Shown here: positions 23,058 through 29,431 of the stretch, in pieces
Layout of the letters: each line of letters starts with the position of its first letter
Numbering within the stretch: position 1 is the first letter of the stretch
Virus record (IMG/VR): IMGVR_UViG_3300040810_000367
Span: 1 to 44,487 of that record
Length of the DNA: 44,487 nucleotides
Source: a virus
Strand: one strand, 5' to 3'
The notes under the pieces: model-generated
Told to the model about the DNA's origin: nothing
The model's input: the letters and a program-made list of their open reading frames with translations, nothing else
The model's database searches: none
Program-made: the position numbers and the translations under genes

Positions 23058-23065
23058 GATAAATA
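23058..23065 (+). promoter_or_regulatory. Late promoter GATAAATA
   Basis: Three bases after the preceding stop; GAGGAG (23073-23078) then ATG 23088. Confidence 0.6.
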
Positions 23066-23087
23066 TTCCTGAAGAGGAGTATCGATT

Positions 23088-23555
23088 ATGTATGAATATC
23101 GAGTAAATGTCGTCAAAGTTGTAGATGGAGACACTGTAGATGTTGACATCGACTTAGGCTTTGGCGTATGGCTAAAAGACGAACGTGTCCGTATTATGGG
23201 CATCGACACACCAGAATCCCGCACAAGCGACAAAGTAGAAAAAAAGTTTGGACTTGCTGCTAAGGCTAGGCTAAAATCCTTGTTAGGAAAACAAGCAATC
23301 CTTAAGACACAAGTAAACAAAGATGGCGAGGATATGAAAGGCAAGTTTGGTCGTATCTTAGGTGACTTTGTTGCAGAGGATGGTCGCATGGTTACAGAGG
23401 TAATGATTGCAGAAGGACATTGCGTAGCATACTTTGGTGGAAGCAAAGAAGAAATTCAAGGCAAGCATATGGTTAACAGACAAAAACTGCTACGTGAAGG
23501 CATCGTAGATCAAGCAGAATACGACGAAGCAGTGGCACTAATGGAAGGCAAATGA
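23088..23555 (+). CDS. Thermonuclease (staphylococcal nuclease family)
   Basis: 155 residues. The SNase signature is complete: VVDGDTVDVDIDLGFG, then R35, D40, T41 and E43 in VRIMGIDTPES, and R89 in FGRILGDF, equivalent to catalytic R35, E43 and R87. Calcium-dependent cleavage of DNA or RNA is expected. There is no signal peptide, so it acts in the cytoplasm, probably on host nucleic acid, or is packaged. The stop overlaps the next ATG by 4 nt, coupling it to the lysis genes. Confidence 0.93.
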   Translation: MYEYRVNVVKVVDGDTVDVDIDLGFGVWLKDERVRIMGIDTPESRTSDKVEKKFGLAAKARLKSLLGKQAILKTQVNKDGEDMKGKFGRILGDFVAEDGRMVTEVMIAEGHCVAYFGGSKEEIQGKHMVNRQKLLREGIVDQAEYDEAVALMEGK

Positions 23556-23905
23556 TAGAAAGACTTAAAGTAGTTGCAGAAAAGTTTGGCGAAGCCTGGA
23601 CCGCTTGTATGGTCTGTATGGTACAAGCTGACTTGTCTGCTCTTACTTTGGATCACGCAATCACGGCAAGCAAAACAGGTATCCTAACAGGTCTTGCGAT
23701 GCTTGCCGCAAGTTTCCTTCCTTTGAACAACAAATGGCTAGGAATATTTCTAACTGGTGCATTTACAGCAATAGCTGACGCAATAATACACTCAGACCAC
23801 TTCCCAGCAGAACACTTAGTAACAGGCGTAGGTGCTATGGTTTTGGCAATCTTATTTGAAAAAGTATTCAAGAAAGCAGAGTACGATAAACTGATTAACG
23901 GTTGA
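23552..23905 (+). CDS. Holin-like membrane protein
   Basis: 117 residues with three predicted membrane spans (about 40-58 TGILTGLAMLAASFL, 62-81 WLGIFLTGAFTAIADAII, 88-105 LVTGVGAMVLAILFEKVF) and a charged C-terminus. Its position just before a SleB-type hydrolase and the small size suggest the holin of the lysis cassette. The soluble N-terminus with TACMVCMVQ is not typical of a named holin class, so the call rests on topology and context. Confidence 0.6.
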   Translation: MIERLKVVAEKFGEAWTACMVCMVQADLSALTLDHAITASKTGILTGLAMLAASFLPLNNKWLGIFLTGAFTAIADAIIHSDHFPAEHLVTGVGAMVLAILFEKVFKKAEYDKLING

Positions 23906-23929
23906 CAACCACGCAACTCATGTTATTAT
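23902..23929 (+). promoter_or_regulatory. Sigma70-like promoter before the endolysin
   Basis: TTGACA (23902-23907), 16-bp spacer, TATTAT (23924-23929). It starts within the stop of the holin-like gene. Confidence 0.6.
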
Positions 23930-23959
23930 AGTATAAAGTTAACTAGTATGGAGGTTCCA

Positions 23960-24676
23960 ATGGGACCTAGAGCTGGGTTGTTGATTATTGGATTTATGGC
24001 TGGCGTAGTGTCATACTACTACGGCGGTGAACCACGCACAGAGATTCAAGTTGTTGAAGTTGAAAAGACAGTTGAAAAACTTGTACCTATAGACAAGGTT
24101 GTGGTCAAGGAGGTAGAAGTACCCACTGTAGTTGAAAAGGTAGTAATTAAAGAAGTTCCTACCACTAAAACACGTATTGTCTATCTACCAAAACAGCCAA
24201 CTAATGTTAAAATAGACAAAGAAGAACAATACTGCATGGCACTTAACATGTACCGCGAAGCAAGTAATCAAAGCGTTGCTGGTATGATTGCTGTTGGTCG
24301 TGTGGTTATTAACCGTGTAAAGGATAGGCGCTATCCTGGTAGCCCTTGTGAAGTTATCTACGAAGGACCACATCGTGAGAGTTGGAAAACTCGTGGTAAG
24401 GATGTGGACGATAATAAAAGAGAATATTATCCTGTTCGCCACAAATGCCAGTTTAGTTGGTATTGTGACGGCAAGACAGATCCTCCTGCTAACAAGCAAA
24501 GTGTTAGTTGGAAACTTGCTGAAGATGTAGCATATCAGATCTTAGCGTTTGACAAATGGAACGGCATGGTAGAAGGTGCTACACATTACCATGCAGATTA
24601 TGTCAGTCCTCATTGGCGTAAAAGTATGCGTCTGATAACTAAGATTGACGACCATATTTTTTACAGAGAGAACTAG
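23960..24676 (+). CDS. Membrane-anchored cell wall hydrolase (SleB/Hydrolase_2), probable endolysin
   Basis: 238 residues from ATG 23960, chosen because GGAGG (23950-23954) is 5 nt upstream; ATG 23948 would contain that site. An N-terminal span (AGLLIIGFMAGVVSYYY, about 5-21) is followed by a Val/Glu/Lys-rich stalk (25-75) and the hydrolase domain: MALNMYREASNQ with catalytic-type E100, VAVGR-like AVGRVVINRV, YPGSPCEVIY, CQFSWYCDG and GATHYHADYVSPHW. These are family hallmarks of SleB-like peptidoglycan hydrolases. The signal-anchor topology suggests export by the Sec system with the enzyme held at the inner membrane until lysis. Confidence 0.88.
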   Translation: MGPRAGLLIIGFMAGVVSYYYGGEPRTEIQVVEVEKTVEKLVPIDKVVVKEVEVPTVVEKVVIKEVPTTKTRIVYLPKQPTNVKIDKEEQYCMALNMYREASNQSVAGMIAVGRVVINRVKDRRYPGSPCEVIYEGPHRESWKTRGKDVDDNKREYYPVRHKCQFSWYCDGKTDPPANKQSVSWKLAEDVAYQILAFDKWNGMVEGATHYHADYVSPHWRKSMRLITKIDDHIFYREN

Positions 24677-25437
24677 TGTTTAATACTGATAATCTAGATC
24701 AAGCACGGAAGGATTTTGCAGAGAATAGATTCTGCATTATAGACAATGTACTCCAAGACGAGTATATAACAGAAATCTATGATGCTGTTAAACAGATCGA
24801 CTATGGACGTTGGGGATGCATACACACTAGCCACCAAAAGATATCACCTGAAAAACTTGCTAATATAGATGAAGCGGCTCTGCGTGATGAATACAAACAT
24901 GGCGCACAAGGTACTTTTGGCTACTGGCATATGGCTAAATGGATTCTTAAAGATGAGGATTGTGTTTTTATAGACCATCCACTAACTACAGAGTTCACAA
25001 GAGTTTGTGTAGAAGATTACCAGTTAGGTAAGCCTGATACTAGTTTTATGGATGTAGCAGAGTATGTTAGTAGTTTTACGAATATGTACACACATCAGCC
25101 CACATACAGTGCATATGATCACACAAGTTGGCTAAAGGCACACCATGATCCTAGACGATGGATGGCATATATATTCTACCTAAATGATACATGGGAAACG
25201 CATTGGGGCGGACAACTATGTATAATGAACGACGATGAGCACACTATTAAAACAAGTGTAGAACCTTTTGGTAATCGCTTGCTATTAATGGATGTTAGTG
25301 CTACAATTAAAGATAGGATAAACAAGCACTTTATTAGTCCTGTCAGCTATGCGGCGGATCATCCCCGCTATACATTAACAGGTTGGTTCTATCAAAAGGA
25401 AACCGATGGACCTAGCCCGCTTGGAGAAAACACATGA
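24676..25437 (+). CDS. 2-oxoglutarate/Fe(II)-dependent oxygenase
   Basis: 253 residues from GTG 24676 overlapping the endolysin stop. The prolyl-4-hydroxylase-like core has the iron ligands H156-x-D158 (KAHHDPRRW) and H218 (NKHFISPV), and R231 (PRYTLTGWFY) placed to bind 2-oxoglutarate. THWGGQLCI is the conserved strand after the first ligands. Such oxygenases are frequent in T4-like marine phages, where their substrates (protein, nucleotide or lipid) are not known. The next gene overlaps by 4 nt. Confidence 0.88.
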   Translation: MFNTDNLDQARKDFAENRFCIIDNVLQDEYITEIYDAVKQIDYGRWGCIHTSHQKISPEKLANIDEAALRDEYKHGAQGTFGYWHMAKWILKDEDCVFIDHPLTTEFTRVCVEDYQLGKPDTSFMDVAEYVSSFTNMYTHQPTYSAYDHTSWLKAHHDPRRWMAYIFYLNDTWETHWGGQLCIMNDDEHTIKTSVEPFGNRLLLMDVSATIKDRINKHFISPVSYAADHPRYTLTGWFYQKETDGPSPLGENT

Positions 25438-25718
25438 ATGACAACGATGATGACAACGTTGTTCACCTAAACGTTGTAAGTAAAGAAGAAGAACTATCAC
25501 CGGATGAACGTAACCGTGCTAGTGTTATTGAAGTACTAGAAGAGATGCTCGAACGTGCACGATCTGGAGATATTACTGAACTAGTTGCTACTAGCGTTGA
25601 TGCAGACGGCGATGCTTGTATTCATGTAAGTAGTGCAGATTGGCTAGGAGCAGTTGGGTTGTATGAAGTAGGTAAGCATATTTTTGTTACACAATATAAC
25701 GAAAGAATGGTTGACTAA
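25434..25718 (+). CDS. Acidic hypothetical protein
   Basis: 94 residues. An acidic N-terminus (MNDNDDDNVVHL) is followed by a helix (RASVIEVLEEMLERARSGD) and a short alpha-beta region (ELVATSVDADGDACIHVSS). No family recognised. ATGA overlap with the oxygenase gene implies coupling. The -35 box of the next promoter overlaps its last codons. Confidence 0.5.
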   Translation: MNDNDDDNVVHLNVVSKEEELSPDERNRASVIEVLEEMLERARSGDITELVATSVDADGDACIHVSSADWLGAVGLYEVGKHIFVTQYNERMVD

Positions 25719-25738
25719 CCTGTAGTCCGTGCTATTAT
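25711..25738 (+). promoter_or_regulatory. Sigma70-like promoter giving a leaderless start
   Basis: TTGACT (25711-25716), 16-bp spacer, TATTAT (25733-25738), then 6 nt to ATG 25745. Confidence 0.7.
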
Positions 25739-25744
25739 TAGCAT

Positions 25745-25978
25745 ATGAAATACAAAGCACGATACTTCAAGCCTGCAGAAATGAACACAGAAGATCATTT
25801 CATGCTAGGTACAATTTGGCCTATCACAGGTAGCAAGGGTAACTCATACGATGTAGAGTTACACCCACACGGGTTTGACTGCTCCTGTCCTGGGTTTGGT
25901 TTTCACGGTAAATGCAAGCACGTTAAGAGTGTAGCAGATACCTTTACGTGTGAGGATGTGCCTGAATATGTTATATGA
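25745..25978 (+). CDS. SWIM-type zinc-finger protein
   Basis: 77 residues. CSCPGFGFHGKCKHV gives the SWIM zinc ligands C46-x-C48...C57-x-H59. The preceding strands (YDVELHPHGFDC) fit the SWIM fold. SWIM domains bind nucleic acids or proteins, as in MuDR transposases, plant FAR1 and bacterial SWI2/SNF2 neighbours. A stand-alone SWIM protein of this size suggests a regulator or adaptor. No Shine-Dalgarno sequence is present; the mRNA should be leaderless. Confidence 0.8.
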   Translation: MKYKARYFKPAEMNTEDHFMLGTIWPITGSKGNSYDVELHPHGFDCSCPGFGFHGKCKHVKSVADTFTCEDVPEYVI

Positions 25979-26249
25979 TCAGCAGTGTATAGATGCTATT
26001 GAGAACCCAAATATGATGGTTCCCTGGTATCTCATGGCAGCATATTCATACTACGAACAGGACGATCCCATATTGAGTGATGCATTGTTTGATGGTCTAG
26101 CCAAACGTATGCTAGAGTGTTGGGACGATATAGATCACTGGCACAAGGATCTAATCACAACTGAAGACCTAGAAGCAGGAACCCTGCTCACTAGGGATTT
26201 TCCAGAACGTGTAAAAGGTGCGGTGAAGCATCTACGTTCAAATAAATAG
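25968..26249 (+). CDS. LigA subdomain Ia-like protein
   Basis: 93 residues from ATG 25968, overlapping the SWIM gene by 11 nt. The segment AAYSYYEQDDPILSDALFDGL (about 25-45) resembles subdomain Ia of NAD-dependent DNA ligases (Y-Y-x-x-D-x-P-x-(I/L)-S/T-D-x-x-F/Y-D-x-L), the part that binds the nicotinamide moiety. The nucleotidyltransferase domain itself is absent. I recall database entries naming such phage proteins DNA ligase LigA-related. It might act on NAD or on host LigA; it cannot be a ligase alone. Confidence 0.65.
   Translation: MLYDQQCIDAIENPNMMVPWYLMAAYSYYEQDDPILSDALFDGLAKRMLECWDDIDHWHKDLITTEDLEAGTLLTRDFPERVKGAVKHLRSNK
26241..26248 (+). promoter_or_regulatory. Late promoter box AATAAATA
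   Basis: Overlaps the preceding stop; AGGAGA (26254-26259) then ATG 26267. Confidence 0.6.
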
Positions 26250-26266
26250 GCTATAGGAGAAAAGTT

Positions 26267-26686
26267 ATGAAGTCTATTATTATCGCGGGTGCAGTTGCTC
26301 TAAGTCTAACTGCTTGTAACAGCGTAACAAATCAACAGGGTGGTGCAGTAGTAGGCGGTGTAGCCGGCGGCATTCTTGGTAACACAATCGGTGGTGGATC
26401 TGGTAATACTGCGGCTACCATTGGCGGCGCTATTATTGGAACTATTGTTGGGAGTAGTGTTGGACAAAACATGGATAAGCAGCAGCAGACTCCTCAGGTT
26501 ATCGTACAACAGCCACAGCCTGTTCCTATGCATCCACAATATAAAAATTACCCTGCAGACGCCTGTAGCCGTTACATTGGCAACGAAGGTGCTTATGCTA
26601 GCTGTCAACGCGGTGTAGCACAACGTAATGCTGAAATTCAGCAACAGTTGGAGCGTGAAGCATATCAAGCAGGAAAAGGTAACTAA
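26267..26686 (+). CDS. Glycine-zipper outer-membrane lipoprotein (17 kDa antigen/SlyB-like)
   Basis: 139 residues. Signal peptide with lipobox LTAC17, then the Gly-zipper region GGAVVGGVAGGILGNTIGGG...IGGAIIGTIVGSSVG (about 25-66), a Gln/Pro linker, and a C-terminal part with a Cys pair (ACSRYIG...ASCQRG). This order is that of alphaproteobacterial 17 kDa surface antigens. A host-type envelope lipoprotein under a phage late promoter suggests late modification of the infected cell surface, for example superinfection exclusion or lysis help (inference). Confidence 0.85.
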   Translation: MKSIIIAGAVALSLTACNSVTNQQGGAVVGGVAGGILGNTIGGGSGNTAATIGGAIIGTIVGSSVGQNMDKQQQTPQVIVQQPQPVPMHPQYKNYPADACSRYIGNEGAYASCQRGVAQRNAEIQQQLEREAYQAGKGN

Positions 26687-26691
26687 AACGG

Positions 26692-26719
26692 TTGACGTAT
26701 TGCTAATACCTGCTAATAT
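26692..26719 (+). promoter_or_regulatory. Early-type promoter TTGACG-N16-TAATAT
   Basis: TTGACG 26692-26697, TAATAT 26714-26719. It shares GTTGACGTA and GCTAATATGTA with the promoter at 27093. Confidence 0.7.
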
Positions 26720-26742
26720 GTACATAACAAAGGAGCAGACAT

Positions 26743-26964
26743 ATGCAAGTAGGCGATAAGATTACGCTCAAAGGTAAGAGCAAACACGGTAAGAATCGTA
26801 TCCAGCAGTTTGGTACAGAATTCTGGGTTAGCGAGATTCGTGACAGTATCCAAACCACAAAGCATACTGGTGTACTAGGTCCTTTTGCGATGGTTTTTAG
26901 TCCAACGGGCGACAATCGTTGGATTTCGTTGAAAGACGATCCTGACTTTGAAGTAATAAGGTAG
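26743..26964 (+). CDS. Small basic conserved phage protein
   Basis: 73 residues, MQVGDKITLKGKSKHGKNRI..., a short beta-barrel-like pattern of alternating strands (EFWVSEIRDSI, FAMVFSPTGDNRWISL). AAGGAG lies 8 nt before the ATG. I recall similar KGKSKHGKNR proteins in cyanophages without a known role. It has a single-gene early promoter and a downstream terminator. Confidence 0.6.
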   Translation: MQVGDKITLKGKSKHGKNRIQQFGTEFWVSEIRDSIQTTKHTGVLGPFAMVFSPTGDNRWISLKDDPDFEVIR

Positions 26965-27052
26965 CTATGCCAGCTGACTGCCGTGATATAGGGTCAAGGG
27001 AACGGCTCCCAAAAGTGTCACAGAGCGGGCAAAAATAGCATTTACACTACAG
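26965..27052 (+). ncRNA. Possible structured 3' RNA between 26743 gene and terminator
   Basis: The segment contains hairpin GGGA-ACGGC-TCCC (about 26998-27010) nested between GTGA (about 26983) and TCAC (about 27019), more GC-rich than its surroundings, and ends at an intrinsic terminator. It could be a 3'-UTR-derived small RNA. A 23-codon ORF (ATG 26967) also spans it. No Rfam family recognised. Confidence 0.3.
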
Positions 27053-27080
27053 AAAAAAGCTCACCTAAGTGAGCTTTTTT
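27053..27080 (+). terminator. Intrinsic terminator
   Basis: A6-GCTCAC-CTAA-GTGAGC-T6; the A-tract and T-tract make it effective on both strands. Confidence 0.92.
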
Positions 27081-27092
27081 CACATAAAATGG

Positions 27093-27120
27093 TTGACGTA
27101 AACCCTACGTGTGCTAATAT
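27093..27120 (+). promoter_or_regulatory. Early-type promoter TTGACG-N16-TAATAT
   Basis: TTGACG 27093-27098, TAATAT 27115-27120; predicted start near 27127. It drives the small early-type genes 27155-28694. Confidence 0.72.
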
Positions 27121-27154
27121 GTATATGTAGGAAATGAGAAACGAAAGAAACACG

Positions 27155-27559
27155 ATGTACACCTTTAGCAACGAACTGATCTCCGACCTCCACAAAGATG
27201 CTCTTGGTTTCCGTCCTCTCGAAGCCTTTTACGAGGGTTGGACCCAGTCCGATGACGACAAAAAGCAGGCTATCTGGGATGGTCTCTGTCGTGAGATGTG
27301 CCGCCGTGAAGAGGAGGAGAAGATTGCGGAACTGGCTGCTGAAGCCAAGTTCGAAGGTCGCATTGTTGAGAGCATTAAGATGGGTGCTGAAAGCCGTGAG
27401 GAGGCTATTCGTTGGATCCTCCAGGCGGAAGGGCTGGACAAGGAATATGACGCTGGCTATATTTGCTATAGCCTAGGTCTGCCCTACAGCCGCGAGGCTA
27501 AGTTTAAACAGTTTGTTAGTTGGGATAATGATCCCCGTAATGAGGAGAACTGGAAATGA
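27155..27559 (+). CDS. Helical conserved phage protein
   Basis: 134 residues from ATG 27155 (MYTFSNELISDLHKDALGFR). ATG 27134 is in frame but has AGGA only 2 nt before it; homologue-like proteins in cyanophages start at the MYTF position, as I recall, so 27155 is preferred with moderate certainty. The centre is an acidic/basic helix (REEEEKIAELAAEAKFEGR). Codons are rich in C/G endings (CTC, GCC, CGC), unlike most of the window, which suggests recent acquisition or selection for high expression. Function unknown. Confidence 0.6.
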   Translation: MYTFSNELISDLHKDALGFRPLEAFYEGWTQSDDDKKQAIWDGLCREMCRREEEEKIAELAAEAKFEGRIVESIKMGAESREEAIRWILQAEGLDKEYDAGYICYSLGLPYSREAKFKQFVSWDNDPRNEENWK

Positions 27560-27732
27560 TTGAAGTTGATATGGGCGGTTGTGTTGTTGAGGAACTTGTT
27601 GGATTGAAGCGAGTTGAACGCAGTGGCGACAAGATCAATCTTGTCTTTGAGGGCATGAACGGGCATGAGGTTTTTCTTACTGCAAGTGCAATGCGTGATG
27701 GTATGGTTTGGAATGTAAAGGAGTATGCGTAA
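27556..27732 (+). CDS. 58-residue hypothetical protein
   Basis: MIEVDMGGCVVEELVGLKRV..., a small all-beta protein by eye. It overlaps the upstream stop (ATGA) and its own stop overlaps the next ATG (TAATG), so it is embedded in a coupled operon. No family recognised. Confidence 0.6.
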   Translation: MIEVDMGGCVVEELVGLKRVERSGDKINLVFEGMNGHEVFLTASAMRDGMVWNVKEYA

Positions 27733-28067
27733 TGATTGGAATATTTGACAGCGGTGACACTGTAGATGCTGTAGGTACAAGCCTGCAGGGTTATGTTATG
27801 GCAACCTATGCAGAACTTGAAGCAGTGTTTGGTGAGAACCTCGGTCCTAGTGACAAGGTTTTTAACGAGTTTCGTGGTGAGATTACAGTGTACAATCCTG
27901 TGCTTGATTGTTATGATGACTACACAGTAACCCTTTACGATTGGAAGGAGGGTAGTCCACTGACTGCTCGTACTGGAACTTTCCGTTGGCATGTTGGCGG
28001 CTTTGCCGCAGATGCTCCTTACCTCGTCGAAGATATTTTGGAAGATTATCGAAGGAACAAGGTCTAA
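27732..28067 (+). CDS. Hypothetical protein
   Basis: 111 residues from ATG 27732; AGGAG at 27718-27722 favours it over the in-frame ATG at 27708. The first part has small strands (MIGIFDSGDTVDAVG), then an acidic helix (YAELEAVFGENL) and a beta-rich end (TARTGTFRWHVGGFA). No family recognised. Both ends overlap neighbouring genes. Confidence 0.58.
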   Translation: MIGIFDSGDTVDAVGTSLQGYVMATYAELEAVFGENLGPSDKVFNEFRGEITVYNPVLDCYDDYTVTLYDWKEGSPLTARTGTFRWHVGGFAADAPYLVEDILEDYRRNKV

Positions 28068-28255
28068 TGGCTAAGAAGATGACAGTCGAGGACGAACTCC
28101 TCGCAATTCCAAACTTTCTAAATCGTACTATTAACCCTGAGAAGGTTGCTGTTGGCTACACTAATGTAGACGGCAAGCTCTACAAGGTTGATAGTGAAGG
28201 TAACCTTTTTGATGCCCATACTAACAAGCTCAAGCGGGGCAAGAAGAATGGATGA
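28067..28255 (+). CDS. 62-residue hypothetical protein
   Basis: MAKKMTVEDELLAIPNFLNR..., with a short beta C-terminal part (VDGKLYKVDSEGNLFD) and a basic end (KLKRGKKNG). TAATG overlap with the previous gene and an 8-nt overlap with the deaminase gene. No known domain. Confidence 0.6.
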   Translation: MAKKMTVEDELLAIPNFLNRTINPEKVAVGYTNVDGKLYKVDSEGNLFDAHTNKLKRGKKNG

Positions 28256-28694
28256 CGTACCGCCGCCGCCGCCCTTGGGGCGTCGTGATTATAGAGTAAT
28301 GGACTTCCTGCGTAGACAGGCTATTGACAATGAAGGCGCTAGTCGTGCAAAACTAGCCGCCTGCGTCGTAATTAAGAATAGAATTATTAGTACAGGACGA
28401 AACCAGTACAAAAGTCATCCTCTCGCAAGACAGTATGGTAAGAATAAAGAAGCAATCTTTTTGCATGCCGAAGTAAACGCTATTGCCAACAGCCTTAACC
28501 ATTTGGATAAGGATGATTTGCGTAAAGCGACTCTGTATGTCTATAGAATCAAACACCCTGATAACGACAAGCGTGAATGGGTGAACGGTATGGCAAAGCC
28601 CTGCAAGGGCTGTATGCGGGCTATTGCTGAGTTTGACTTTAAGCGTGTAGTTTACACCACAGATAACCCTGAGGAGTTCGCTGTCCTACAATAA
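28248..28694 (+). CDS. Cytidine/deoxycytidylate deaminase-like zinc enzyme
   Basis: 148 residues from ATG 28248. The zinc-site motifs H73-A-E75 (FLHAEVNAIA) and P118-C119-x-x-C122 (KPCKGCMRAI) are intact, with CVVIKNRIISTGRNQ as the first strand pair of the fold. Most T4-like phages use a dCMP deaminase to make dUMP for thymidylate; the short length here is nearer to generic CMP/dCMP deaminases. It is the last gene of the operon and fits the nucleotide theme with nrdAB and the MazG-like gene. Confidence 0.88.
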   Translation: MDDVPPPPPLGRRDYRVMDFLRRQAIDNEGASRAKLAACVVIKNRIISTGRNQYKSHPLARQYGKNKEAIFLHAEVNAIANSLNHLDKDDLRKATLYVYRIKHPDNDKREWVNGMAKPCKGCMRAIAEFDFKRVVYTTDNPEEFAVLQ

Positions 28695-28697
28695 ATA
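28690..28697 (+). promoter_or_regulatory. Late promoter box AATAAATA, leaderless geometry
   Basis: Overlaps the deaminase stop; ATG 28702 is only 4 nt downstream. Confidence 0.55.
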
Positions 28698-28701
28698 CAG
28701 T

Positions 28702-28995
28702 ATGGATACTAGTGAACTTATTAAACGCCTATTGGGTGTAATTGACGAATATCAACAGGTTAATGAGCCTGTTGACGATAATCATTTCCGTCAGATTGAA
28801 GATTTAACTGACGATGATCGCAGTGAGTGCGAACCAGCTAACGCACCTAACGAGCAATACGCAGATATTGAAAGCGTAACAACTCATGCAGGCGGCGGGG
28901 TAAATGGCCCCAAACATGCTGCTGATTTGCGCACAGATTCACCAAGCCTGTATCATTACCTAACACAGTTGGAGCATGACCGTGGCCAACATTAA
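28702..28995 (+). CDS. Acidic hypothetical protein
   Basis: 97 residues, MDTSELIKRLLGVIDEYQQV..., an N-terminal helix followed by an acidic, probably disordered segment (IEDLTDDDRSECEPANAPNE) and a C-terminal helix. No Shine-Dalgarno sequence. It is the first gene of a late unit with the two structural genes downstream, so it may be a chaperone or minor virion protein; not recognised. Confidence 0.5.
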   Translation: MDTSELIKRLLGVIDEYQQVNEPVDDNHFRQIEDLTDDDRSECEPANAPNEQYADIESVTTHAGGGVNGPKHAADLRTDSPSLYHYLTQLEHDRGQH

Positions 28996-29428
28996 CATTA
29001 CATACAAAGGTCTAACAGGACTACACAATTCCCTTACAATCGACGACGGACAAACAATGGCACAACTTCGTACTGCTATTATTAGTGACGAAGGTCTAAC
29101 AAGTTCATATTATGGACGAGTAAGCATTCACAAAAATGGACTTGTAAAAGACAGCACGGACGATGCTAGTACTACACTAGTCAATGCAGGCATTGAAGCA
29201 GGCGATGTGATTACAGTAGCAGCAGACCGCAATCAGGCTACTAAACAAGCAAGTCAAGAAATGACACTAGACATTGCACAGGCAAAGCGTCAAGCAGTTG
29301 GACAGCCATATAGCAGAACACTTAATACATATGATGTAACAATATTACCCACACGCTACGTAGGTGACACTGTAACAGACAACACAGGCGACGGAGGCAA
29401 TCTTACTCAAGGTCGCCCTTGGACATAA
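28982..29428 (+). CDS. Virion protein with ubiquitin-like N-terminal pattern
   Basis: 148 residues from GTG 28982; GGAG at 28971-28974 is 7 nt upstream, while ATG 28976 is too close. Residues 1-75 (INITYKGLTGLHNSLTIDDG...DVITVAAD) have the strand-helix-strand order and spacing of a beta-grasp/ubiquitin-like fold, followed by a helix (QEMTLDIAQAKRQ) and a Thr-rich tail. It overlaps the previous gene by 14 nt and precedes a large structural gene by 3 nt. A structural role is inferred from context. Confidence 0.5.
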   Translation: MANINITYKGLTGLHNSLTIDDGQTMAQLRTAIISDEGLTSSYYGRVSIHKNGLVKDSTDDASTTLVNAGIEAGDVITVAADRNQATKQASQEMTLDIAQAKRQAVGQPYSRTLNTYDVTILPTRYVGDTVTDNTGDGGNLTQGRPWT

Positions 29429-29431
29429 ACC

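Noticed and set aside
26967-27038. 23-codon ORF after the 26743 gene
   Set aside because: No Shine-Dalgarno sequence and a composition unlike its neighbours; more likely RNA structure or chance.
26965-27050. tRNA gene
   Set aside because: No cloverleaf with T-arm and acceptor stem could be drawn.
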